64,000 nucleotides of DNA, from the NCBI RefSeq assembly GCF_900016645.1, contig NZ_CDGJ01000132.1. One strand, given 5' to 3'. Each line of letters opens with the position of its first letter. Position 1 is the first letter of the stretch. A program made the position numbers and the translations under genes. Positions 1-8,095 of the stretch are shown piece by piece. Source of the DNA: Acididesulfobacillus acetoxydans (GTDB taxonomy: Bacteria; Bacillota; Desulfitobacteriia; Desulfitobacteriales; Desulfitobacteriaceae). The notes under the pieces are model-generated. The model ran no database searches. It saw only the letters and a program-made list of their open reading frames with translations, and was not told the DNA's origin.

Positions 1-162
1 CATGAATTTGGCAGTTACGCCGAAGCGTATGAGGTAATCGTTAACTATCTTGACTTCTACAACAAACGCCGTTATCACGACAGCCTTTACGACCTGTCGC
101 CTGAAGAATTCCAAGAAAAGCTCAGCAAAGGAGAAATCAAACGCTTTGTGGTGAAAGTTTAA
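1..162 (+). mobile_element. IS3-family transposase, C-terminal fragment (cut by window edge)
   Basis: The window opens inside a reading frame whose last 53 codons are visible, ending at the TAA at 160-162. The encoded tail contains NKRRYHDSL followed by LSPEEF, the arrangement (N-x-x-R-x-H-x-x-L, then SPxxF) found after the last catalytic glutamate of the DDE integrase core in IS3-family OrfB transposases. It would cut and join DNA strands during IS transposition. The upstream part lies outside the window, so whether the element is intact cannot be judged. No clear IS terminal repeat is visible directly after the stop; a structured inverted-repeat element begins 46 bases downstream. Confidence 0.75.
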
Positions 163-208
163 GTGTGCTGATGTGCAGCAGAGGGCAGATTCCATCTGCG
201 GATAAACC

Positions 209-336
209 CTTGACAACCGCTTGATTGCGCACAACGGCTGGAGGACTTCAATGTCAAGGGCGGGCGTAAGCCCGGCAAAGCGGACCCTTTACATTGAGAG
301 GCCGGAAGTTGTAAACTCGGCCAAGCGGTTGTCAAG
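209..336. repeat. Nested inverted-repeat element, foldable as a three-way junction
   Basis: A perfect 15-bp inverted repeat (209-223 with 322-336) encloses two further hairpins. The first pairs 248-260 with 285-297 at 12 of 13 positions and carries an inner stem CGGGC/GCCCG closed by a GTAA (GNRA-type) tetraloop at 266-269. The second is GGCCG (300-304) with CGGCC (318-322), sharing one base with the outer stem. Together they form a compact branched fold. No reading frame covers it. It may be a structured RNA, a palindromic mobile repeat, or part of the end of the preceding insertion sequence. I do not recognise it as a named family. Confidence 0.6.
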
Positions 337-458
337 TGAGCTTATGCTAAGCCTTCTTGGACAAAATCATAAAACTATGAAATCACGAGAATAAGGGAGT
401 AAGGCTCTAAAATTAGGGGGTTGCCCCGCTGCTCATTAAATTCAGGGAGATGTTCAGA

Positions 459-761
459 ATGCCAAAGACCTTCCCTCCATCGAACTATGGGATATCGGCC
501 CAGCCAGCTTTAGAAAAATACTTCATTCAGACCGGGTTCTATGATCTACTGCCTTTGGCCCTGCAATTAGCGGAAGAGCAAGGTTTTAACCAAGATGAAA
601 TAATTGAGGCTATTTGCAAAGTGAACGATAAGTTTGACCAGTACCCGCCGACTAAGAACAGAACAGCGTGGTTTAAGACAGTCTTTCAGGAAAAATTGAA
701 AGAAGCCAGAGGAGACATTCTGGCTTTCCAAGCCGCAAGGAAATTTCGGCAGTGCAACTAA
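459..761 (+). CDS. Hypothetical protein, 100 aa
   Basis: A short soluble protein of unknown function. The start at ATG 459 is chosen over ATG 450 because GGGAG at 445-449 lies nine bases before it, while it abuts the earlier ATG. The protein is mixed and charged, with no membrane segment or signal peptide. Its second half (around PPTKNRTAWF and the following KLKEARGDI) reads like a helical C-terminal module of the kind seen in plasmid or phage replication and DnaD-like proteins; this is only an impression. An intrinsic terminator follows directly, which supports it being a real transcribed gene. Confidence 0.5.
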   Translation: MPKTFPPSNYGISAQPALEKYFIQTGFYDLLPLALQLAEEQGFNQDEIIEAICKVNDKFDQYPPTKNRTAWFKTVFQEKLKEARGDILAFQAARKFRQCN

Positions 762-774
762 CAAGGCCAACAAA

Positions 775-807
775 AGCCGGTCAGCAGCAAGCTCCCGGCT
801 CTTTTTT
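775..807 (+). terminator. Intrinsic terminator after the 100-aa hypothetical gene
   Basis: AGCCGG at 775-780 pairs with CCGGCT at 795-800, followed by C and six T (802-807). It starts 13 bases after the stop codon at 761. Confidence 0.7.
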
Positions 808-1199
808 ACCGAACATGCGCAATGTAAACGACGGACGGACGGACGGATCCAGGAATTTCGGTCAGTCCATCCGTCAAATTACGGACAATTTACGCCATCA
901 ATCCACGGACACTATGCGGCGGCAGTAACACCTCGGGACGGTGGCGGATTCGCAACGGCAAAAGTTAGTCCAATGAGTGGAGGGGGGTATTATCGTATGG
1001 GGGAGGCCGAAAGGATAATACCCCCAATAAGCAGAGGGTCCTCTCTTCGTAGTCTTGGACATCGTTGCAAAGCGATTAAGAAAGCATCGGCGGATGCCGG
1101 GGTGTACAGGATTAACTTAGAGCGCTGAAGAGGGGACAAGAAACCCCCGTGTGTAAAGATCCCTCTTGGGCAGCGCTATTTTAGAAAGGGTGGGGAAAC
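808..1199. other. Intergenic region with ACGG tandem repeat and a 12-bp inverted repeat
   Basis: No convincing gene. Four copies of ACGG run from 831 to 846, and a GTCCATCCGTC stretch follows. At 984-995 and 1015-1026 there is a perfect 12-bp inverted repeat (GGGGGTATTATC and its complement) with a 19-base purine-rich loop. It lies about 180 bases before the amidohydrolase start and has no T-run, so it could be an operator or mRNA structure rather than a terminator. The amidohydrolase ribosome binding site (GGGTGGGG) is at about 1188-1195. Confidence 0.55.
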
Positions 1200-2780
1200 A
1201 TGGATCTTGAATTTATAGGCAAGATCTACACCTTGACCGGGACTGAGCCGGTCGACTCGATGATCGTCAGGGACAAGAAGATTGTTTATGCAGGTCCAAG
1301 GGTTCATGGAATACCAAGGCAAACAGTTGATTTGGCCGGAGCCATTGTACTGCCTGGATTCGTGGATTGCCATACCCACCCGCTACTGCTTGGCCTTTTA
1401 CAAAAGCAAATCCGCACCAATCCGCCTTTACTGAATACTCTTGACGAATTTCTAAAGGCAATAGAGGACAGGGCGAGAGAGATTGAGAAGGGACAGTGGC
1501 TTTTGGGCGGTGGATTTGACGAGTCCCAATGGAGTCTACCAAGACTACCACAGCGGGACGAGTTGGACCGCGTTTCCGGCGAACACCCTCTATTGATGGT
1601 GCGGGCGTGTGGACACATCGCAGTCGCAAATTCATTAGCACTTAAATTAGCGGGCATTACGGAAGACTCCGTCGATCCTCAGGGAGGAAAAATAGTTCGC
1701 CATGAGGGTTTCTTAACCGGAGAACTGCAGGAGTCCGCAATCCCGTTAGTGGGCCGGTGTGTCCCAGAGCCAGACCCTTCGGTTACGGCGAGTGCCATTT
1801 CAGATGCGAGTAAGTACCTTGCCTCTCGTGGTGTAACAACCGTATGTGATATGGAAAGTGGAAGTGGCTCGTCTGAAGAATGGGATTTATACAGTGAAGG
1901 CTTACGTGAAGGAAATTGGAAGCAAAGGGTTGGCCTTTTCATAGTCTTTGAGTGGTTTAAGGTTCGTGGCAAGTTACCGCTCCTTGAACCGGGAGTTACG
2001 CAGGACTTGAAACTGCTCGGTCTGAAGGTGTTTGCCGATGGGAGCATTTCGGGACATACGGCGGCTCTACATGAACCCTACCTCCATGATTGGGGTAGGG
2101 GAATAATGCGGGTGAGTGAAAGGGAAATCGAGGAAGCGGCAAGCATGGCTTTAAGTCATGGGCTAAAACTCGCGGTTCATGCCATGGGCGATGCCGCGAT
2201 TGACCTGGTCGTTACTGCTCTATCAAAATTTGGGGTCCATGGCGGCGACAGCTTCACGATAGAACACGCCGCACTGCCGACGACTTACGCGCAGGGAATG
2301 ATGGCTAAGCACGGGATTGGGGTCGTAACACAACCCATATTCACGTACGCCGAAATTGAGTCCTATTTGAATGGTCTTGGATACGATCGTACGTTTAACT
2401 CCTACCCTATACGATCTTTAAAAGAGCAGGGTATAAAAGTTGCACTCTCATCAGATGCTCCCTCAACAGCTCACAGTGACCCGGCTAATCCATGGTTAGG
2501 GATTGCCATGGCAACAGGTCGGCGCACAGCAAGGGGTATGGCACTGTCCGGGGGTGAATGTATATCCTTGGGCGAGGCACTAAAGAGTTATACTGCGATC
2601 GGTGCGGCGGTTCGAGGCTTCGAGAATTGTGGATGCCTTTTACCGGGGTGTGATGCCGACTTTTCCCTATGGGACAAGGACCCTTTCAAGGAAGGTCCGG
2701 CCAGCATGCCAGGCGAGGCACTTGCCACGTATAGAAATGGAGAAGTCATTCATTCTGCTAAGACTTGGACATCGTACTAA
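1200..2780 (+). CDS. Amidohydrolase of the YtcJ-like (amidohydrolase 3) family
   Basis: A predicted metal-dependent hydrolase of amide or related C-N bonds, cytoplasmic, 526 aa, the usual length for the family. An N-terminal beta-sandwich is followed by the metal-binding HxH in GFVDCHTHP near residues 54-62. Later motifs include a lysine-containing LKVFADGSISG, a histidine in LAVHAMGDAA, a histidine in TIEHAAL, and SSDAPSTAHSDP near the C-terminus carrying the conserved aspartate. These match the binuclear-type active site of the amidohydrolase superfamily. The start at ATG 1200 follows a GGGTGGGG ribosome site. The substrate is unknown; relatives include N-substituted formamide deformylases. 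It stands alone upstream of a small open frame and a drug exporter. Confidence 0.8.
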   Translation: MDLEFIGKIYTLTGTEPVDSMIVRDKKIVYAGPRVHGIPRQTVDLAGAIVLPGFVDCHTHPLLLGLLQKQIRTNPPLLNTLDEFLKAIEDRAREIEKGQWLLGGGFDESQWSLPRLPQRDELDRVSGEHPLLMVRACGHIAVANSLALKLAGITEDSVDPQGGKIVRHEGFLTGELQESAIPLVGRCVPEPDPSVTASAISDASKYLASRGVTTVCDMESGSGSSEEWDLYSEGLREGNWKQRVGLFIVFEWFKVRGKLPLLEPGVTQDLKLLGLKVFADGSISGHTAALHEPYLHDWGRGIMRVSEREIEEAASMALSHGLKLAVHAMGDAAIDLVVTALSKFGVHGGDSFTIEHAALPTTYAQGMMAKHGIGVVTQPIFTYAEIESYLNGLGYDRTFNSYPIRSLKEQGIKVALSSDAPSTAHSDPANPWLGIAMATGRRTARGMALSGGECISLGEALKSYTAIGAAVRGFENCGCLLPGCDADFSLWDKDPFKEGPASMPGEALATYRNGEVIHSAKTWTSY

Positions 2781-2787
2781 AGGGTTC

Positions 2788-2988
2788 ATGCGTTCGCGAA
2801 TGCTGATAACCGAAATAGCATTTGCCGGTACATTCCTATTTGATCTTTCCAAGGAAAACATAGTACTGGAAGAGTTTGTATTAGAAGTTCCAACGGCACT
2901 GGGAGTGTCTGCCGTGGCATTGGTCAAAGTTACGAATGGCAGAGCAACCACTACTGTAATTACTAATATTGCCCACTTAAAAGCCTAA
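2788..2988 (+). CDS. Possible small ORF or gene remnant, 66 aa
   Basis: A short open frame beginning at ATG 2788, eight bases after the amidohydrolase stop. The predicted peptide has a hydrophobic, valine- and alanine-rich middle (LGVSAVALVKV) but no motif I recognise. No clear ribosome binding site precedes it. It could be a remnant or chance. The rest of the gap to 3200 holds no supported gene; a GGGGG ribosome site for the next gene is at 3190-3194. Confidence 0.2.
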   Translation: MRSRMLITEIAFAGTFLFDLSKENIVLEEFVLEVPTALGVSAVALVKVTNGRATTTVITNIAHLKA

Positions 2989-3200
2989 CCGGAATTTAAG
3001 CGCAAGAACCGGGATTCTCAAGTGCCGGAAATACTTGTCGTAAGATGCTTCTAGCCGTATAATTAGTTTGCGTGCTAAAGAGATAAGGCCCCGAAGTTTT
3101 CGGAGACTCTCGGCCGTAAAAGTTGCGGAACCTCTTGGGCTTAGCTTGGGTTTTGCCAAGGGGAGAGTCAGTTTATTGATTTAGGAAATGGGGGAAACAC

Positions 3201-4709
3201 GTGAGCTTTGAAGAACGGTTTGGCATCAAGGCCTTGACGATGGTCAGCGTTGTCTTGGGGGTTTTCATGGTAATTCTCGATACAAGTGTTGTCAATGTGG
3301 CGATCCCGAAGATGATGTCGGTGTTTGCTACGGATCAAACGACGATTGAGTGGGTGATCACAGGTTATACCCTTACTGTAGGAATGCTGACCCCGGCCAG
3401 CGGTTACTTGGCGGATCGCTTTGGAATGAAACGTATCTATATACTTGCCTTGTCCATCTTCGTCCTCGGTTCGGCCTTATCAGGCGCGGCTTGGAGTTCT
3501 TCATCGATTATCACATTCCGCATCGTTCAAGCTGTCGGCGGGGCGCTCCTTTTGCCAGTCAGTATGACTATCCTGTTCAGTCTCTCGAAACCGGAAAAGC
3601 GGGGCCTCATGATGGGAATCTGGGGGATTGCCAGTATGTTTGCTCCGGCCTTTGGCCCGACGTTAAGCGGTTACATTGTTCAGAACTTGAATTTCCGACT
3701 CATTTTTTACATAAATGTGCCTGTTGGCATATTTAATATCCTGATAGCCCGAACTGCGATTCCTAAGTTCGAAGCCAGAGACGCCGGGAAGTTTGATTGG
3801 CCGGGTATGGTCACTTCGCTCATCGGTTTTTTCTGCCTCCTCTATGGATTTTCTGACGTACCGACGAGCGGCTGGCACTCTGCCGAGATTATTTCCCTTT
3901 TCCTGGCGGCCGGAATCTTCCTTTCTCTCTTTGTGGTGCTGGAGCTGACCACAGACAACCCCATGGTAGAACTTCGGCTCTTAAAGATTCGTCCTTTTTT
4001 GGTGGCGAACATTGCTGCCGGTATCCTGAGAATCGCGATGATGGGAACACTGTTTCTCTTACCGGTGTTTCTGCAAAACGGGCTTGGCCTGACGCCGCTC
4101 CAGACTGGGCTTTTGACAATGCCGGGCGCTCTTCTTACGGCGGTCCTGCTGCCGATCAGCGGTGCCATGTTTGACAAGGTGGGAGCCAGGCCTTTAGCCA
4201 TTTTGGGGTTGAGTATTATGACGGTTGCTTCCTTTTTCTTGGTCAACCTAAACTACAATTGGAGCTTTATGTCGATTATGATGATCTATATGTTCCGCCA
4301 GTCGGGGATGGGGTTGAGCAATATGCCTTTGAGTACGGCCGGAATGAATGCCGTGCCCCGCCGCTATTATAACAAGGCTTCCGCCTTGCAGAATACCCTG
4401 CGCAATGTTGCCGGTTCCTTCGGCACGGCCATCTTGAGTACGGTCATGCAGAATCATGAGAATTATAGCTTGATCAGCTACCTGCAGAATACCAGTGCGC
4501 AGTCCCTCCAGGGTGTGAATACCTATGGTATGCAACCTTCGGTCTTCGCTGCCAAGGCTCCTTCAGTGCTCTTGCGTTTCATGCTGGTATTGAAAGGGAT
4601 TGCCTTCCAGAATGGGATCAGGGAAGCTTTGACGGTAGCAACGATGTTCACGGCCGTCGCTCTGCTCTCGGCCTTCTTTGTCGGGAAGAAGCAGGTTCCG
4701 GTTGCTTAG
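3201..4709 (+). CDS. MFS multidrug exporter, DHA2 (EmrB/QacA) type, 14 TM
   Basis: A proton-driven efflux pump of the drug:H+ antiporter-2 family in the cytoplasmic membrane, 502 aa. The first helix carries the typical LDTSVVNVAIP (motif D1), followed by the loop motif SGYLADRFGMKRIY (motif A) around residues 68-82. Motif C-like residues GIASMFAPAFGPTLSG follow in helix 5. The length and the number of hydrophobic stretches fit 14 helices. The start is GTG 3201 with a GGGGG ribosome site. The usual EmrA-type membrane-fusion partner is not adjacent, so it probably acts alone across a single membrane, as expected in a Firmicute. The exported compound is unknown. Confidence 0.85.
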   Translation: MSFEERFGIKALTMVSVVLGVFMVILDTSVVNVAIPKMMSVFATDQTTIEWVITGYTLTVGMLTPASGYLADRFGMKRIYILALSIFVLGSALSGAAWSSSSIITFRIVQAVGGALLLPVSMTILFSLSKPEKRGLMMGIWGIASMFAPAFGPTLSGYIVQNLNFRLIFYINVPVGIFNILIARTAIPKFEARDAGKFDWPGMVTSLIGFFCLLYGFSDVPTSGWHSAEIISLFLAAGIFLSLFVVLELTTDNPMVELRLLKIRPFLVANIAAGILRIAMMGTLFLLPVFLQNGLGLTPLQTGLLTMPGALLTAVLLPISGAMFDKVGARPLAILGLSIMTVASFFLVNLNYNWSFMSIMMIYMFRQSGMGLSNMPLSTAGMNAVPRRYYNKASALQNTLRNVAGSFGTAILSTVMQNHENYSLISYLQNTSAQSLQGVNTYGMQPSVFAAKAPSVLLRFMLVLKGIAFQNGIREALTVATMFTAVALLSAFFVGKKQVPVA

Positions 4710-5215
4710 ATCTAGCGCGGTTCCCAGTTCCGGAATGGCGGTTCCTAAATCTCACGGAAACAGCATGACCAGCTGAAACGGAGCTATGCCGTGAAATTCT
4801 TGCGGCGCTTGGTGGGATGAGGGAAGTACTTGGCACGGTCCAAAGGACGTGATATGATGATACCACATGTTGGAAGCAGTAAAATAAGCTAAAGCAAAGC
4901 TGCCTCGCGGTGAGGGTCGTATTAAGGATGCTCGGTAGCTTTTCCTTGGGAACAAGTCACGCGGTTGTCAGAGAGGCTTCTTTGCGAAATCTGAGGAAAA
5001 TAGTCCTTCTCGGCACGGTTTTGGGGTGTTCACGTTGCCGCAAGCCGTTGATTGAGCAGGAGTTGCTACGTTTAGCTAAAGGGATCCGTAGCCACGTGGA
5101 GATCGACGGATCCAGCGGGGGTTGGATGAAGCTCATGCGGCACGCAGGCACAATCCCGTGAAATGAACACGTTCCCAGGTAGATTATGGCAACCTGTATT
5201 TAGCTATCCGATTAT
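4710..5215. other. Intergenic region, no supported gene
   Basis: About 500 bases between the exporter and the next open frame. A plus-strand frame at 4910-5161 (83 codons) contains CSRCRKPL, but no ribosome site or family resemblance supports it. Related copies of a CGGTTCC(C/T) motif occur at 4718-4725 and 4739-4746. The region may be degraded coding DNA. Confidence 0.35.
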
Positions 5216-5948
5216 TTGCGACCAAGAACCCGTTCTCTTTGGCTGGCTACTGCGACTCCCATGCGGATCCATCCGGTGAAAGTTTGCGATTTGCTGGCTT
5301 TATCTAACCGCGTGGGTTCCTTTCGGTTCGATCCGAAGCTGACGCTGAAATACTATGGGGTATTGGGTAGATTAGTGCAGGGGCGAGAACTTGAGGAACT
5401 GGAATGGGATTTTCTGCGCCTGCGTTTTGCTTCCAGTCTCTTTGCTTTGCGTAAGATTTTGCAGCGCCGTCTGGTCCGGGTGGAGGCAACGTTAGGTCAT
5501 CAGCAGATCGAACAGGCTAAAGAGGTCGGAGATGGCTATGCTCAGGCAGAATGGTTGGAAGCTCAATGCTTTCGCCCTGCCGGACTGCGTGAAACGGCTG
5601 GTGGTTCCTGTTCCGGGTTTAGACGGAGTGGAGATGGTGGGTTATGTCGTAGCTTGCCGGAGTGAGAGCGGTTCGCCTGAAATTAGATTGGTCTGCGCCT
5701 GGGAAGAACTTGAGGGCCTGGAGCCCGCTGAGACGGTTGAGCTGACAGATACTCTGGTTGAGCCCCTGCGGCGTAGACTGGAGGAGCGGGCTCAGCTGGA
5801 GTTTGCCTCAGTACGCACTGTCCCTTCTATTGAGCGTGATAATGTGCGTGCTGCCTATGGCCAAGAACTCCTCAATTTCCTTGTGATGGATGATCTTATG
5901 GGCGTCAGAGCCCGTTCTGCCGGAGAGAATGCCTCCTTCCTGGTCTAG
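5216..5948 (+). pseudogene. Unknown gene apparently split by a frame change
   Basis: Two overlapping frames read like parts of one protein. The first (from TTG 5216 or ATG 5261) gives convincing protein up to about 5520, with a charged helical segment around RLVQGRELEELEWDFLRLRF. The second (5532-5948, 138 codons) continues with VKRLVVPVPGLDGVEMVGYVV and a long acidic helix. The overlap from 5532 to 5665 looks real only in the second frame. Either one gene carries a frameshift near 5520-5532, or two coupled genes overlap. I do not recognise the family and do not assign a function. Confidence 0.4.
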
Positions 5949-6176
5949 GGAGTAAGGCGAAAGGTGCTCGACCTTGGGCCATTCGCCCTGATAGACGCAG
6001 CATTTTGCTAACGGTCATCGAGCAAGGGCTTTAAACGTGGAGCGTTATCTGATAAGATTGAAATTACAAACTTAGGTGTTGCGTCAATCGTATGACGTGG
6101 GGTATACAAGGCCCTGGTCAGAGACATAGCCGCGGGCCGGTCATTGCGACGAAGGTGTTTAAGGGGGGACTGTGTG

Positions 6177-8030
6177 TTGAGCCGACAACATTTCTCTTCC
6201 TCAATGGCCTCAATGTCATATTTCAAGGCCAATCAGTACTTTGTTCAACAAACAGCGGAGGCGATAGCTGCTGTGGTGGAATTTGAAGTGGCCATCATCG
6301 ACAATAACCTTGAGGTTATCGCCGGTACTGGGTGTTATAAGGACCAAATAGGGACAGTTTATGGTGAAGGATCCATCACCAGCCGGCTGCTGCGGATGGG
6401 TGGCTATTGCATTCTCGAAAATGCGCCGCTCGTAAGTGCGATATGCCGGAATTGCTCGTTTAGGCAAAAGTGTACCCTGACGGGAGGTTTAACCTTTTCC
6501 ATTCCACTGGAGGAAAAGGTAATTGGAACCATTTCCCTTTATGCTTTCACGGAATCCCAAAGGCAAAATCTATTGCTCAACCAGGACAAACTATTGAGTT
6601 TTTTAAATAAAATTGCTCTCTTGATGAGCAGCAAGATCCACGAGTCGGAGATGAATGGCCTGCTCACTTTGATGACCAATCAACTGGGTGCCGTCATGGA
6701 TTCCATTGTGGAAGGTATCATCGCCGTAGACAAAGAAGGGATTGTGAACCAAATCAATAAAGCGGCGGAAAAGCTGCTTTTCGTCCGGGCCTCACAAATT
6801 CTCGGGGTGCCTTTAAATGAACTTTTCCCAGGCTTAGCTATTCCTAAGGTACTTGAATTGGGTCAGCCTTATGTGGAACAGGAGATTTTGTATAAGAGCA
6901 GGGAACAGAATTTGCAGTTTATCGGCACGATGACGCCGATAAAGCTGGAAGGGAAGATTGCCGGAATGGTTATCTCCCTTCGCAGTGTCCGCGACGTGCG
7001 CAAGTTGGCAGGGCGGTTGATCCGCGAGGAACGCAAGTATACTTTGGACGGTATTCTTGGGACGAGTGAGTCTATTACGGAATTGAAACATAAAATGCAA
7101 CTGGTCGCGGCTACCGATTCGACGGTACTGATCACCGGAGAGAGCGGGACCGGCAAGGAGTTATTTGCGCGGGCGATCCATGGGGAAAGTTATCGCAAGA
7201 ACGGACCGTTCATTGCTATTAATTGCGGAGCTATTCCCGATGCGCTGTTAGAGAGCGAATTGTTCGGCTACGAAGAGGGGGCGTTTACCGGGGCGGTTCG
7301 TGGCGGTAAGCCCGGGAAATTTGAACTGGCCGACAGAGGAACGCTTTTTCTCGATGAAATCGGCGATATGCCCTTGCCCCTGCAGGTTAAGCTGTTACGG
7401 GTTCTGCAGGAACTCAAGATCGAAAGGATTGGAGGGGTAAAGCCGACTTGGGTTGATGTCAGAATTATTGCCGCAACCAACCGAAACTTAGAAGAAATGA
7501 TTACCAGAGGCGAGTTTAGGAGTGATCTCTTTTACAGGTTAAGTGTTATCCCTTTTAACATTCCGCCCCTGCGTGAAAGAAAGGAAGACCTTACTTTGCT
7601 TCTATATCATTTTCTGGATAAATACAATCTGATTTTGAATAAGCATGTTACAGGGTTGAGTCCAAGTGTTCAAGAAAAGATGTTGGCCTACCCTTGGCCC
7701 GGTAACGTTCGGGAACTGGAAAATGCCGTAGAATACGCGATTAACGTTGCTGCAGGAAACTACATTGAGGAATCCTGTATCCCTTTTCGTGTCAGGGAGT
7801 ATTTCACTAAAAATACCGGTTCTTTTGCCGATGACGATATTTCTACCATTAACGAACTGGAGAAGAAAGCCATCATGGCGGCTTTAAGAAAGTTCGGAAC
7901 GACAGGGCCCGCCAAAGAAAAGGCGGCTCAATCCCTGGGCATGAGTCGGTCCACATTCTATCGGAAGATTAAAGAATTGGGCTTAATGGAGGAATTTGAG
8001 AGTGTGATGACGCAGGATAGCTGGCGGTAA
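6177..8030 (+). CDS. Sigma-54-dependent transcriptional activator with cysteine-rich sensor domain and PAS
   Basis: An enhancer-binding protein that uses ATP to open sigma-54 promoters. The N-terminal sensor (about residues 1-140) carries C78, C90, C93 and C99, including C-x2-C-x5-C, which could bind a metal or sense redox or ligand. A PAS-like domain follows at about 160-270. The AAA+ domain has Walker A GESGTGKE near 320, the sigma-54-contacting GAFTGA loop near 368 and Walker B LFLDEIGD. A Fis-type helix-turn-helix closes the protein (MSRSTFYRKIKELG). There is no receiver domain. The start is TTG 6177 (or GTG 6174) after GGGGGG at 6163-6168. With the next gene it sits just upstream of three sigma-54 promoters, so it probably controls the methyltransferase locus. 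Confidence 0.9.
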   Translation: MSRQHFSSSMASMSYFKANQYFVQQTAEAIAAVVEFEVAIIDNNLEVIAGTGCYKDQIGTVYGEGSITSRLLRMGGYCILENAPLVSAICRNCSFRQKCTLTGGLTFSIPLEEKVIGTISLYAFTESQRQNLLLNQDKLLSFLNKIALLMSSKIHESEMNGLLTLMTNQLGAVMDSIVEGIIAVDKEGIVNQINKAAEKLLFVRASQILGVPLNELFPGLAIPKVLELGQPYVEQEILYKSREQNLQFIGTMTPIKLEGKIAGMVISLRSVRDVRKLAGRLIREERKYTLDGILGTSESITELKHKMQLVAATDSTVLITGESGTGKELFARAIHGESYRKNGPFIAINCGAIPDALLESELFGYEEGAFTGAVRGGKPGKFELADRGTLFLDEIGDMPLPLQVKLLRVLQELKIERIGGVKPTWVDVRIIAATNRNLEEMITRGEFRSDLFYRLSVIPFNIPPLRERKEDLTLLLYHFLDKYNLILNKHVTGLSPSVQEKMLAYPWPGNVRELENAVEYAINVAAGNYIEESCIPFRVREYFTKNTGSFADDDISTINELEKKAIMAALRKFGTTGPAKEKAAQSLGMSRSTFYRKIKELGLMEEFESVMTQDSWR

Positions 8031-8095
8031 ACGGATGAATGCCGTGACTGCCGCGAATAGGACCCTAACATGATCGATTTGGAGGTGGTTCAAAA

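Noticed and set aside
2977..3159. Minus-strand 60-codon frame with basic, leucine-rich sequence
   Set aside because: No ribosome site, no recognised family, and it lies opposite a plus-strand intergenic region with no other support.
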